A DNA stretch of 64,000 nucleotides from Sneathiella litorea. Its GTDB lineage: Bacteria; Pseudomonadota; Alphaproteobacteria; Sneathiellales; Sneathiellaceae. The stretch covers positions 993,874 through 1,057,873 of the forward strand of contig NZ_WTUW01000002.1 of the NCBI RefSeq assembly GCF_009882915.1, in the 5' to 3' direction. Below are positions 7,604 to 16,283 of this stretch, piece by piece. The notes under the pieces were generated by a model. That model worked only from the letters and a program-made list of their open reading frames with translations. It did not search any database and was not told where the DNA came from. Each line of letters begins with the position of its first letter. Positions within the stretch are counted from its first letter, which is position 1. The position numbers and the translations under genes are program-made.

Positions 7604-9286
7604 ATGGCTGATTTCATGAATGAAGACAACACACAGACCGCTTCCTCTGATCCGTGGCGAAATGGATCCCTGACGTCGCGCCCTGGAGTTCTGATAAGAC
7701 GGTTACATCAAATTCATACAGCTCTATTCGCACTCGAATGCGGTGACCAGAACATCACACCGGTAATGTATTCAGTGCTATCTGCGCTGCAGCAACACGG
7801 CGCCGTGGACCAAACGACCCTTGCCAAAGCAGTGGCAATCGACAAAACCAACATGACTGACATTCTCGACCGGCTGAAAAAGCGCGGCCTGATCAAGCGG
7901 CGCGTTTCCAGCAGCGACAGGCGCGTCCGTCTCACCTCCCTTACAGAAGAAGGACAAAATATTCTCAGCACGCTGGATGAACGGGCACAACGCGCGCATA
8001 ACCGCACAGTCGAAAGCCTCGCGCCTGAAGATCGCCCTCGCCTCATCGAGATGATGACACAGATTATTAACGCGAATACCCCGAACAGTGACGAGCAAAT
8101 TCCAATTACGACTTCCGGTGACAAAATCGCCGCAAGTATCTCCCGCTCTTCTTCAGCCACACAGAAATCCTACAAGAAACTGATTGCGGTTGAGCCTGCC
8201 CTGACACGCATTGCAAAGCTTGAAGACCTGATCACGAACCTGCCAGATCGCACCCTGTTGCATGCAGGCCCACCCTTTTCTGATCTGGCTGCACTGCCCA
8301 GGCCGATGCGTAATTCGCTGATTGCGGCTGCCCGGCTTGAAGGCTGGGCCACATCTGAGGAAGAGGCCCTTTCCCAGTTACAAAGCGGCAAACTTCACCT
8401 TCGTCCAGCGCAGGATTTTGGTGTGGTGACGCCCTTGGCCTTTATCGTCGGGCCCAGCGCCTACTGCCTGGAAGTTGAAGATTTGGCGGCACCTGGCCAT
8501 CGCCGACTTTCACCCTTGAATGACGGCCCCCTTCCCTACGCACTGCGGTTGGGAAATGGGCATCCTGATGGATTGGCACTGTTACACCGGATGTCGGAGC
8601 ATATTGGTTCGGTGCTTGCAAAAATGCTGACCACGCCAATTCCGTTGCTGCCAATACTGGACCACGGTTTAAGAAATGGCGACGACCTGCATGGGCAGGT
8701 CGCAGCCGCACAGGAACAAGTACGACGCCTGTTTCCGGATCCAGATGATTCTGAAACAGCAGACTATCTTGCATCGGCCGGCCAGTTTTCCCTGAACATC
8801 ATCATGGCTACAGCTGCCCTCATGATCGGTGCCGGGGCAGATGTTAGTGAGAGCAACATGGTGATTGCGTGCGGCGGAAATGGACAGGAAATCGGCTACA
8901 AGCTGGCGTCGGATCCAAGTTCATGGATTACACTTCCAGCCTTGCCACCAGTAGGGATAAAATTTGAAGGTCAGGAAATGGCGGATGCGCTGCCTGCAAT
9001 TGGGGACAGTGCCGTGATTGATGCGCTCGGCTTTGGCGCTGCCTGTTTGCGGACCGCGCCCAGCTTGGGAGAGGGTTATCGTGGGCATATTCATCCCGAT
9101 TTCTTCAGCCCTGCCGCGCACGCACCCTTCATTGGGCCACACCCTGCATTGTCAGATAGTAGTATAATGTTGGGGCTAGATCTGACGCGGCCCCGGTCAT
9201 GCCTTGGCATTAACCTTGGTATGGTGGAACGAACGGGAACGACAGGCCTGATCGGTCGCGGCGTGTCCTCTTGGCCAGAGGGATAG
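7604..9286 (+). CDS. MarR-type regulator fused to a DUF1116 (YlbE-like) domain
   Basis: A 560-residue two-domain protein. Residues about 20-150 are a MarR winged helix: ITPVMYSVLSALQQHG, the recognition region TLAKAVAIDKTNMTDILDRL and the wing KRRVSSSDRRVRLTSLTEEG. After a polar linker, residues about 190-545 match DUF1116: RTLLHAGPPFSDL, FGVVTPLAFIVGPS, DHGLRNGDDLHG, ACGGNGQEIGYKL and IGDSAVIDALGFGA. DUF1116 proteins (E. coli YlbE) belong to oxamate carbamoyltransferase/allantoin-type operons and normally carry no DNA-binding domain. The frame is continuous with no frameshift. ATGs at 7604 and 7616 and a TTG at 7562 are possible starts. It follows the Mo hydroxylase operon by 44 nt, so it may be a metabolite-sensing autoregulator. 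Function is inferred. Confidence 0.8.
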   Translation: MADFMNEDNTQTASSDPWRNGSLTSRPGVLIRRLHQIHTALFALECGDQNITPVMYSVLSALQQHGAVDQTTLAKAVAIDKTNMTDILDRLKKRGLIKRRVSSSDRRVRLTSLTEEGQNILSTLDERAQRAHNRTVESLAPEDRPRLIEMMTQIINANTPNSDEQIPITTSGDKIAASISRSSSATQKSYKKLIAVEPALTRIAKLEDLITNLPDRTLLHAGPPFSDLAALPRPMRNSLIAAARLEGWATSEEEALSQLQSGKLHLRPAQDFGVVTPLAFIVGPSAYCLEVEDLAAPGHRRLSPLNDGPLPYALRLGNGHPDGLALLHRMSEHIGSVLAKMLTTPIPLLPILDHGLRNGDDLHGQVAAAQEQVRRLFPDPDDSETADYLASAGQFSLNIIMATAALMIGAGADVSESNMVIACGGNGQEIGYKLASDPSSWITLPALPPVGIKFEGQEMADALPAIGDSAVIDALGFGAACLRTAPSLGEGYRGHIHPDFFSPAAHAPFIGPHPALSDSSIMLGLDLTRPRSCLGINLGMVERTGTTGLIGRGVSSWPEG

Positions 9287-9293
9287 ATAATTG

Positions 9294-9641
9294 TCAATCC
9301 TGCCCAGGCTTGAACACCAGAGGATTAGGCAGCGATACGACCCCCGCTTCCACGCGGACATGATACTGACGCAAAGCTGGCAGCTGCCAGCCGGGCCCGC
9401 AAACGCCGTCATGAATATCAAAACATGCTTTATGACGGGGGCAATGTATGAAGCCCTCTGAGATGGTTCCCAAGGATAATCTGGCGAATTGATGCGGACA
9501 CAAACCCTGGTATGCCTTGACGTCGCCCCCAACCTTCAGCAGGATTACAGCTGTATTCCCGACGAATATCTCCAGTGGCCGATCGGCTGCAATGTCGGTA
9601 AGAGAGGCGACAACTTCCCATTCAAGCATTTCATTTTTCAT
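9294..9641 (-). CDS. Rieske 2Fe-2S ferredoxin-like protein
   Basis: A 115-residue single-domain Rieske protein. The cluster ligands are C48-x-H50 (CPHQ) and C67-x-x-H70 (CPRHKACF), with the normal 16-residue gap. Such small Rieske proteins act as electron carriers for oxygenases or as subunits of them. No oxygenase alpha subunit is adjacent; the phytanoyl-CoA-type dioxygenase at 15432-16259 needs no ferredoxin. The frame stays open to 9695, but that would overlap the divergent phosphoribosyltransferase, so the ATG at 9641 is chosen. The starts are then only 32 nt apart, so at least one promoter must lie inside the neighbouring gene. Confidence 0.85.
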   Translation of the reverse strand: MKNEMLEWEVVASLTDIAADRPLEIFVGNTAVILLKVGGDVKAYQGLCPHQFARLSLGTISEGFIHCPRHKACFDIHDGVCGPGWQLPALRQYHVRVEAGVVSLPNPLVFKPGQD

Positions 9642-9673
9642 ATTTTTGCAAGATCCAACAAAGAGTTTCACAT

Positions 9674-10420
9674 ATGAGCCAACAGCCGCCAGCATCTAGT
9701 GACTATATCATGCCCACAACCAGTTTCTGGCAGGAATTGATTCCCGCCGGAGACCCCAAAATGCTGCAGAACCCGCCCTACCAATATGGCTATCCGGCCA
9801 TTCTGCCAGACGGAAGAGCCTTATTGTTACCGTTGCGCAAACTTCCCAATGATACGCGTGCTGTTGCTTCCCTCATTGCAAATCAGGCCAGCTTTCCAGT
9901 GATTACCTCCCTTGCGACATCGATGGTAGAAATCGCGAAGGCCTTCAATCCGGATTATATTGTTGGATTACCAACATTGGGACTGGCCTTTGCTCCGATG
10001 ATCGCAGAAGGACTTGGACACCAGAATTTTATTCCCTTGGGCTACTCCCGAAAATTCTGGTACTCCGAGGATCTATCCGAACCTGTTAATTCAATTACAA
10101 GTCCGGACCGAAGCAAGAAAATATTTCTTGACCCTAACATGTTGCCACGCCTTGAAAAGAAGCGCGTCCTCGTCGTTGATGATGCGATCTCCAGCGGATC
10201 AACCATCCTGTCTGTCTTGAAACTCCTAAGCCGTATCGACTGTGAAGTCGTTGGCATACTCGTTGCCATGCGCCAGGGCGTTTTATGGAAAAGCAAGCTG
10301 GAAAAGGAAATGCCCGGCATGTCTGCATTGGTCAAGAGTGTCATTGCTGCGCCGCTGTTTGAGCGTGCGGTGGAGGGATGGGTGCCAATTGCCGAAACAA
10401 TTGACACCGGTGTTTCCTAA
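9674..10420 (+). CDS. Phosphoribosyltransferase (purine PRTase-like)
   Basis: A 248-residue type I PRTase. The 13-residue PRPP-binding motif VLVVDDAISSGST lies near residues 161-173 and the PYQYGYPAILPDGR N-terminal hood near 34-47. These enzymes move phosphoribose from PRPP onto a base, usually a purine. It is longer than adenine or hypoxanthine PRTases (about 180 residues), and the base cannot be read from the sequence. It is convergent with livF, with a 4-nt overlap of the stops. Its place beside a molybdenum hydroxylase, an amidohydrolase and a DUF1116 protein fits purine-like base metabolism. Confidence 0.75.
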   Translation: MSQQPPASSDYIMPTTSFWQELIPAGDPKMLQNPPYQYGYPAILPDGRALLLPLRKLPNDTRAVASLIANQASFPVITSLATSMVEIAKAFNPDYIVGLPTLGLAFAPMIAEGLGHQNFIPLGYSRKFWYSEDLSEPVNSITSPDRSKKIFLDPNMLPRLEKKRVLVVDDAISSGSTILSVLKLLSRIDCEVVGILVAMRQGVLWKSKLEKEMPGMSALVKSVIAAPLFERAVEGWVPIAETIDTGVS

Positions 10421-11133
10421 ATTCCCATATAGGCTTCCTTGATCTTCGGATTGTCACCGAGCGCTTCAGTCGTGTCCGAGACTGTGACGCGACCTGTTTC
10501 AATAACAAAGCCGTGCCGCGCAATCTCGAATGCTGTCATAACATCCTGCTCAACCAGTAGAATCGTGAGACCGGCCTTATTGATCTCCAGCAACGTTTCG
10601 CTTAACCGGTCGACTAGGCGCGGAGCCAACCCGAGAGATAATTCGTCGATCATCAACAGGCGAGGCCTGGACATGATACCGCGTCCGATGGCACACATCT
10701 GTTGTTCGCCGCCGGACATTGTCGTCGCGTCCTGCGTCGCCCGTTCTTTCAATCTTGGAAAGATCTCATAGACGAACTCCAGATCTTCCTTGATTGCCTC
10801 GCGATCATTGCGCAAGTAGGATCCCAGCATCAGGTTATCCTGAACGGATAACCCTTTGAAGAGGCGGCGGCCTTCTGGAACATGGGCGATGCCGGCCTTC
10901 AAAACCCCATCGGGAAGCGTCCCGACCAGTTCCTGCCCGTCCAGCTTAATACTCCCGGCGGTCGGCTTTACAATTCCGGAAATCGTATTGAGCAAAGTTG
11001 TCTTCCCGGCACCGTTGGAACCGACTATACAGGCAATTTCTCCCTCCTTAACCGAGATAGAGATATCCCACAGAACACGCACATCACCGTAACCGGCTTG
11101 GACGCCACTAATTTCGAGAAAGGACTCAGACAT
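10417..11133 (-). CDS. livF: HAAT-family ABC transporter ATP-binding protein (LivF type)
   Basis: A 238-residue ATPase of a branched-chain amino acid/amide importer. Walker A is GSNGAGKTT, the signature is MSGGEQQMCAIGR, and Walker B is LLMIDELSLGLAP. The ATG at 11133 lies inside the end of livG (8-nt overlap), so the frame open to 11163 is not used. It is the last gene of the livHMGF set, all on the minus strand and all overlapping. The substrate is set by the two binding proteins upstream, not by this subunit. Confidence 0.9.
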   Translation of the reverse strand: MSESFLEISGVQAGYGDVRVLWDISISVKEGEIACIVGSNGAGKTTLLNTISGIVKPTAGSIKLDGQELVGTLPDGVLKAGIAHVPEGRRLFKGLSVQDNLMLGSYLRNDREAIKEDLEFVYEIFPRLKERATQDATTMSGGEQQMCAIGRGIMSRPRLLMIDELSLGLAPRLVDRLSETLLEINKAGLTILLVEQDVMTAFEIARHGFVIETGRVTVSDTTEALGDNPKIKEAYMGI

Positions 11134-11884
11134 GATGAGACTCCGCTTTAACGCGCGCTGCAAACTTAGAGCCTAAATAGGCTTCTACCACTTGAGGATC
11201 TTCAATGACGGTGCGCGGATCGCCCTGTGCGATCAGCTCCCCATGATGCAACACCAATATTCTTTGAGAAATTGACAGCACCACCTTCATCAAATGCTCA
11301 ATGATCAAGATTGTCACCCCTCTCGCCGCAATCTTGCGGATCAAATCAAGGGCACCATCAATTTCGGAGGCATTAAGACCCGCATTCACCTCATCTAGAA
11401 GCAAAAACTTAGGGCGCATTGCCAAGCTCTTGGCCAGCTCAAGACGCTTCCGGTTGGGGAGCGCCAGTGCGGAGGCTGGGGTATCTGCAACCGCATCCAG
11501 ACCAACGAACTTCAATTCTTGATGAGCCGACTCCAAAGCGTCCTGAACAGAACCGGTACCCCCGCCAAACAGGGCCCCCGCGGCAACATTTTCCAGAACG
11601 GTCATGTTCGGGAAAGGCTGGACAATCTGAAATGTTCGCGCCAACCCGCGTCTTGCCGCCTGAAATGCTTGCTGCTTGCTCACATCCTCTCCGGCAAAGA
11701 TCACCTTTCCTGAAGTTAGAGGATGCACGCCGGTTATCAGGTTGACCAGTGTTGTCTTTCCGGCCCCATTCGGCCCGATCAAACCGATGATCTCACCTTC
11801 TTCCAGGCTAAAGGAAACATCATTGACCGCATGGTTACCGCCAAAACTTTTACTGACATTTTCCAATCTGAGAATTTCAGTCAT
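11126..11884 (-). CDS. livG: HAAT-family ABC transporter ATP-binding protein (LivG type)
   Basis: A 252-residue ATPase with Walker A GPNGAGKTT, Walker B FLLLDEVNAGLN and the H-loop IIEHLM. The ABC signature is LALPNRKRLELAKSL rather than the LAYGQQRRLEIAR of E. coli LivG; this LP.RKRLE variant is known in many HAAT transporters and does not mark a dead enzyme. It overlaps livM by 4 nt and livF by 8 nt. Confidence 0.9.
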   Translation of the reverse strand: MTEILRLENVSKSFGGNHAVNDVSFSLEEGEIIGLIGPNGAGKTTLVNLITGVHPLTSGKVIFAGEDVSKQQAFQAARRGLARTFQIVQPFPNMTVLENVAAGALFGGGTGSVQDALESAHQELKFVGLDAVADTPASALALPNRKRLELAKSLAMRPKFLLLDEVNAGLNASEIDGALDLIRKIAARGVTILIIEHLMKVVLSISQRILVLHHGELIAQGDPRTVIEDPQVVEAYLGSKFAARVKAESHHV

Positions 11885-12855
11885 GAGCTTTTCTCCGCTT
11901 CCTTAGGGGCTTCACGTAGCTTTTGCATCAGCATCCCAAAGAGAGTGCGATACTGGATTTTCAGCAATCCATTCGGCAGGAAGAAAATCAGGAATACGAT
12001 AATCCCCCCCAGAATGGCACGGTTCCACTCAAGAAAGTTAGCCCAGAACACCTCTTCCAGCATGACGAACACACCCGCGCCCAAGACCGGGCCAAGCAAT
12101 GTTCCGGCACCACCCAGAAGAACCATAACCGGCACCTTCAATGTCAGCAGGATGGAGAAGCTGTCCGTTGGATCGATATAGCCAACCCAGGACGCATAAA
12201 CCGCACCAATAGCACCGCAGAAAACGGCCGACAAAGTATAGGCAACAACCTTGAAAGATGTCGTATTGACGCCCACCATGTCGGCTGCCTCTTCATTTTG
12301 GCTGATGCATTTAAGGCCGAAACCAAGCCGGGAGCGGTCCACATAGATGGAGGTCAGGAAGGCAACAATCAGGATGGCAAGCATCACATAGAGGACCAGT
12401 GCCGAAACCTCTTGCGGGCTGCCCTGCAAAAGCGGAACGTTCAAGCCGTCCCCGCCACCTGTAAGGCTTCCCCATGACGATGTAATCAGGCGCGTTAAGT
12501 CGACAATCGCGATGGACCCGATCGCAAAGTAATGCCCCTTCAAGCGAAGGATAATGGCCCCGAGCATCGCCGCAAAAACCGCAACGAACAGTGTCGCCAA
12601 CAACCAGGCCATAACAAGGGGAATACCATTACGCTGTGCAATCGCCCCTGCATAACAACCCAGACCGAAGAATGCCGCCGTCGAGAAGGAGGGATAACCT
12701 GTAAAACCGCCGATAAAATTCCACGAAACGGCCATCCCCGAAAACATGGCGATCGAGATTGCAATCCGGATTGTATAGTTATCTGCAAGTAATGGAGTGG
12801 CCGCAATCATGGCGACCCAAAGCGCAAAAACGCCAAAATAAAGGAACTGTTTCAT
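11881..12855 (-). CDS. livM: HAAT-family ABC transporter permease (LivM type)
   Basis: A 324-residue inner-membrane permease with about eight to ten hydrophobic segments. The conserved BPD_transp_2 motifs include FSTAAFFGLGCYAGA, LRLKGHYFAIGSIAIVDLTR and KVPVMVLLGGAGTLLGPVLGA. The N-terminal stretch FGVFALWVAMIAATPLL is a first membrane span. Its start shares one base with the livH stop (TAATG) and its stop overlaps livG, so the genes are translationally coupled. Confidence 0.9.
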   Translation of the reverse strand: MKQFLYFGVFALWVAMIAATPLLADNYTIRIAISIAMFSGMAVSWNFIGGFTGYPSFSTAAFFGLGCYAGAIAQRNGIPLVMAWLLATLFVAVFAAMLGAIILRLKGHYFAIGSIAIVDLTRLITSSWGSLTGGGDGLNVPLLQGSPQEVSALVLYVMLAILIVAFLTSIYVDRSRLGFGLKCISQNEEAADMVGVNTTSFKVVAYTLSAVFCGAIGAVYASWVGYIDPTDSFSILLTLKVPVMVLLGGAGTLLGPVLGAGVFVMLEEVFWANFLEWNRAILGGIIVFLIFFLPNGLLKIQYRTLFGMLMQKLREAPKEAEKSS

Positions 12856-13715
12856 TACTCGTATCCCTTAACACCGACAAGACCTGTTGGCCGGACAATC
12901 AATAAAAACAACATGAGGACAAAACCAACCGTCGTCGCGTTTTGCGGGCCAATCGTGTAGCCTGCAAAGCTTTCAATTAGTCCAAGTGCAATTCCCCCGA
13001 TCAGAGCGCCCGGGACACTTCCCAAGCCACCAATCACGCAAATAATAAACGCCTTGCCTAGAAAGGTTCCTGTCAGGTTGGTCGTAATCGGAAAAACCAT
13101 GGAGAAGATGACCCCTGCGGCACCCGCCATGAAGGCCCCGATCCCAAATGTAATTGCATAGACATTGTTCACGCGAATGCCCATCAATGTGGCGGCCTGC
13201 CGATCCATGCGGACAGCAACAATGGCGCGGCCAATCTTTGATGCCCTCATCACGACGAAAAGCAATGCCGTGAGGAAAAGCGCCAGCCCCATCCCCATTA
13301 GGCGGTCAACCGGCAGATACATATCGCCAAGGTTTACCGTGCCGAGGTCTAACGTCACACGTCGTGGCGTTGCGGTGAAGAAGACCGTCATCAGATTATA
13401 GAGGATCATGTCCAGACCAAAGGTCAGGGTCAGGGTCGTCAGCACCGGCGATGAAACGACTTTATTGATAAAGAAATATTGCAGTAGGTAGCCTAGGCCA
13501 AATAGCGCCGTTGCGATAATCGGCAGCAGAAAAACAGGGTTTACACCTGAATACTGCCACGCGAAGAACGCCAGATACCCACCTAGAATAATAAAGGACC
13601 CATGCAACATATTAATGATGTTCAGAACACCCCAGACCAGCGAAAAGCCAATTGCGATGCAGGCATAGAGCGATCCCAGTACAATGCCGTTTAGTAGTAT
13701 TTGAATAATGTCCAC
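12855..13715 (-). CDS. livH: HAAT-family ABC transporter permease (LivH type)
   Basis: A 286-residue permease with the LivH N-terminus QILLNGIVLGSLYACIAIGF and the glycine-rich core LGKAFIICVIGGLGSVPGALIGG. It is the first gene of the livHMGF set. It follows the binding-protein gene at 13835-15049 by about 120 nt that contain a stable hairpin, so it is probably read at a lower level from the same sigma-54 promoter. Confidence 0.9.
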   Translation of the reverse strand: MDIIQILLNGIVLGSLYACIAIGFSLVWGVLNIINMLHGSFIILGGYLAFFAWQYSGVNPVFLLPIIATALFGLGYLLQYFFINKVVSSPVLTTLTLTFGLDMILYNLMTVFFTATPRRVTLDLGTVNLGDMYLPVDRLMGMGLALFLTALLFVVMRASKIGRAIVAVRMDRQAATLMGIRVNNVYAITFGIGAFMAGAAGVIFSMVFPITTNLTGTFLGKAFIICVIGGLGSVPGALIGGIALGLIESFAGYTIGPQNATTVGFVLMLFLLIVRPTGLVGVKGYE

Positions 13716-13776
13716 TGTGATTGATTCCCAGAATTAGTCTCAGTTGGGCGTAATAAAATTCTGCATTTCGTTAAGT

Positions 13777-13813
13777 GTCGGGGGCGGCATCTAGTCACAG
13801 AACTGCCCCCGAC
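13777..13813 (-). terminator. Intercistronic hairpin between binding protein and livH (attenuator or mRNA stabiliser)
   Basis: GTCGGGGGC and GCCCCCGAC make a 9-bp GC-rich stem with a loop of about 19 nt, placed just after the binding-protein stop on the minus strand. No U-run follows. Such hairpins after high-abundance binding-protein genes usually let most transcription stop, or protect the upstream mRNA, while permease genes are expressed less. Confidence 0.55.
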
Positions 13814-13834
13814 CCTTCAGGTTTTACGTTAAGC

Positions 13835-15049
13835 CTACTTGATCATTTTCATTTCAGCATCGGCGATTGATGCCGGGTAAAGGACCTTGATTTCCTCCCC
13901 CTGAACCTGGATGATAGGCATTTCGCGGCCCTGGTTCATTCCGTTGTCACCGAAGTCAATCGGTCCGTAGAATGTCAGGATATCCGTTGCCGCCAGAGCG
14001 TCGCGAACCGCCTGTTTATCCTTGGAACCCGCGACCTGAACAGCGTTCACCAGAACATCTGCCGCCGCCGCACATGAGGCAGAGACATAATCAGGATCAG
14101 ACTTATAGGCGGCCGTGAAATCCGCATAGAAATCTGCTGTTGTGCTCCAAGCCCCAACAGCATTGGTGTAGGCTGTGGAATGGTGCCACCAGGTTGAGCT
14201 GGTCACGCCATCTGCCAACTCACCCACGCCTTCGGTATACTCACGATAGGCTGGCCCTGTTACCATGGTGACGATCGGGGTATTTACGCCCATATCGGCC
14301 AACTGCTTGCGACCCAGGATAAGATCCTGTGTATATCCGGTCATGTAAACCCAATCCGGGTTTGCAGATTTAATCGCGGAGATGGCAGCCGAGTGATCCA
14401 TCGTACCGACTGCGTAAAGTTCGTTATATACAACATCAAGACCGCCGCTTTCGGCCGAGTTTGCCAAGGCCGTTGCCATGGATTTCGGGAACACGTCATC
14501 CCGACCATAAACAGCTACCTTCTTGAGTTCAGGATTCTTCTCCTTGAAGAATTCGACCATGGATTCCGTCATGCCGGTATTTGGCGCAAGGGTCCCAAAC
14601 AGGTATTTGAAGCCCTGATCATAGACCGACACGGAAGACGCCACACAGGCAAGCATCGGAACCTGGTAGCGCTCTGCAACAGCGGCGATAATCTTTGTAT
14701 GGCCCGAGCCGAATGGTGCCATGATCACGTCAACTTCATCATCAGTAATCAGTTTTTCAGCCAACTGGCCCGCGCGCTTGCCATCTGTCTGGTAATCATA
14801 TTCAACAAATTTGACCTGCATTTTCTTGCCCGCTACATCAATACCACCAGCGGCATTGATTTTTTCGAGCCAGAGTTTCCAGACATCCTGCTGCTTCTTG
14901 CCTTCATCGGCCAAACCGCCCGTCAAGGCCAGCGGTGCCCCGATCACCAACACATCATCATCCGCAGAGGCAAGCCCAACGCTTCCAGCCATTGCCATTC
15001 CCATTGTCACGGCAGTAACCGCTAATCGCTTTTTGAAAGTCATTTCCAT
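13835..15049 (-). CDS. HAAT-family periplasmic substrate-binding protein 1
   Basis: A 404-residue secreted receptor with a Sec signal (FKKRLAVTAVTMGMAMAG..GLASA, cleavage near ASA-DD) and the periplasmic-binding type I fold (VLVIGAPLALTGG, APFGSGHTKI, YGRDDVFPKSMA). It feeds the livHMGF permease. The ATG at 15049 is chosen because AAAGGG lies 6 nt upstream; ATGs at 15055 and 15043 are also in frame. It is strongly similar along its length to the second receptor at 16284-17489 (shared YDYQTDGKRA, QLAEKLI and FGTLAP motifs), so the two arose by duplication. It has its own sigma-54 promoter. The ligand is unknown; the family binds amino acids, amides, urea and aromatic acids. Confidence 0.88.
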   Translation of the reverse strand: MEMTFKKRLAVTAVTMGMAMAGSVGLASADDDVLVIGAPLALTGGLADEGKKQQDVWKLWLEKINAAGGIDVAGKKMQVKFVEYDYQTDGKRAGQLAEKLITDDEVDVIMAPFGSGHTKIIAAVAERYQVPMLACVASSVSVYDQGFKYLFGTLAPNTGMTESMVEFFKEKNPELKKVAVYGRDDVFPKSMATALANSAESGGLDVVYNELYAVGTMDHSAAISAIKSANPDWVYMTGYTQDLILGRKQLADMGVNTPIVTMVTGPAYREYTEGVGELADGVTSSTWWHHSTAYTNAVGAWSTTADFYADFTAAYKSDPDYVSASCAAAADVLVNAVQVAGSKDKQAVRDALAATDILTFYGPIDFGDNGMNQGREMPIIQVQGEEIKVLYPASIADAEMKMIK

Positions 15050-15121
15050 AACCATCCCTTTCTTCCAATCCAATTTAATCCCCGGACGATCGTGCCCAAG
15101 GCAGCATCTCACAGGAAACCT

Positions 15122-15137
15122 AGCAAGAGATATGCCA
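15122..15137 (-). promoter_or_regulatory. Sigma-54 (-24/-12) promoter of binding protein 1
   Basis: On the minus strand TGGCATATCTCTTGCT matches the RpoN consensus TGGCACG-N4-TTGCW. The GG and GC doublets are separated by exactly 10 bp. The expected start is near 15111, giving an untranslated leader of about 60 nt. The AT-rich tract just upstream (15143-15170) has TAACTA three times and a TTGTA-GT-TACAA palindrome, conserved in part at the second promoter (17559-17574). Confidence 0.8.
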
Positions 15138-15284
15138 AAGTCGTAACTATAACTATTGTAACTACAATTTCAAAAGCGGGAGATATTTGGCTGCGAAAAT
15201 TGATTAAATATTCACCAATTATTCGGCGCCTGATCGAAAAACAGGCAAAGTCTTTGAAACGCCAGAGCCAGAGGCGTTTAAATA

Positions 15285-15324
15285 AAAAATGGACGGCCCT
15301 GTATATACAGAACCGTCCATTTTT
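15285..15324 (-). terminator. Rho-independent terminator of the binding protein 2/dioxygenase operon
   Basis: On the minus strand a perfect stem AAAAATGGACGG/CCGTCCATTTTT encloses a second perfect palindrome, CTGTATATACAG, and is followed by a U-rich run. It lies about 110 nt after the dioxygenase stop. A smaller hairpin (AAACGCC/GGCGTTT, 15257-15279) is adjacent. The rest of 15050-15431 holds the sigma-54 promoter and no gene. Confidence 0.85.
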
Positions 15325-15431
15325 CAAGAATTAAGGATCTATCCCGAAATGAAATATACAGGATGATTGCGAAAATCTGCCCGCCAGGACGACGGCACAT
15401 TTACGCCAGTATTATCTCCTTTTGAAAATTC

Positions 15432-16259
15432 TTAAAGTTTTCCGCTCCTTGCGGCTTGCTGGACTTCCTTACTCTGGTATTGCGTCCACATATTCGTCAG
15501 GAAATTAAGCCCGAGTGGATCTAGATCATACCGTGGCAATGGATCCTCATCCCAGTAATTGAATTTATCCTTACCCCGCACCTGTAACGCAGTCCGACGG
15601 CCAAGCGTTGAATCTACATGAGCCCCCATATAGAAGAAGGCCAACCCGATCCGGCGATCATCCGAGAAGTTGCCAAGGCTGCCATGGGCGGTCTTTACAT
15701 GATGTATGGAAAACTCGCCCGGCTCCAACTCAAGATACTCGGCGTTATCATCGTCTACGCCACGGATTGTCTGGCCCTTCGCAAGTAGATTCTTAGGGTC
15801 ATAGGTTTCGTCATGCTCCATGTTGTCACCCAGATGCGACCCAGGAAGAACGCGCAAGCCGCCATTACCCTTGTTACTGGGCGTGAAGGCAAGCCAGGCC
15901 GTCACAGAATCATTCGGTGTTAAGCCATAGTAGGCTGAATCCTGATGCCAGGAGACAAACCTGTCACTATTTGCAGCTTTGGCAAACATGGACGAACCGA
16001 AAAGCTTGATATTTGGCCCCAAAAGCGATTCCACCGCATCCAGAATTATCGGGTTTCGGGCCAAATCCACCATCCAGGGGGAAACAACATGCGCCTTGAT
16101 CTTCATCCGCTTGTTGCAGTCCTCCTGAAGGCTCTCTTCCATCGCCTCAAGTCGACGGCGGCAATCCAGAGCATGGGCTTCTGAAATAGCCCGCCCCTTC
16201 ATGAAGTATCCATCGCGTTCGAAAGCCGCCACTTGCTCTGGCGTCAGGTATCCACTCAT
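15432..16259 (-). CDS. Phytanoyl-CoA dioxygenase (PhyH) family Fe(II)/2-oxoglutarate oxygenase
   Basis: A 275-residue PhyH-fold oxygenase. The iron ligands are H105-x-D107 in SWHQDSAY and the distal H192 in TAHGSLGNFSDDRR, where the arginine would hold 2-oxoglutarate. GGLRVLPGSHLGDN is also typical. The family hydroxylates small molecules, including amino-acid and ectoine-like substrates and phosphonates; here the substrate is unknown. It lies 24 nt downstream of binding protein 2 and is very probably co-transcribed with it from the sigma-54 promoter, so it likely acts on the imported compound or a related one. Confidence 0.85.
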   Translation of the reverse strand: MSGYLTPEQVAAFERDGYFMKGRAISEAHALDCRRRLEAMEESLQEDCNKRMKIKAHVVSPWMVDLARNPIILDAVESLLGPNIKLFGSSMFAKAANSDRFVSWHQDSAYYGLTPNDSVTAWLAFTPSNKGNGGLRVLPGSHLGDNMEHDETYDPKNLLAKGQTIRGVDDDNAEYLELEPGEFSIHHVKTAHGSLGNFSDDRRIGLAFFYMGAHVDSTLGRRTALQVRGKDKFNYWDEDPLPRYDLDPLGLNFLTNMWTQYQSKEVQQAARSGKL

Positions 16260-16283
16260 TTTATATTCCTCAATTTTGAGCTT

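Noticed and set aside
11126-11884. LivG with a broken ABC signature
   Set aside because: The LALPNRKRLELAKSL form occurs in many HAAT ATPases, so it is a normal variant.
11923-12792. Long plus-strand frames opposite livM
   Set aside because: Antisense shadows of a conserved permease, rich in Gln/His/Arg, without ribosome binding sites.
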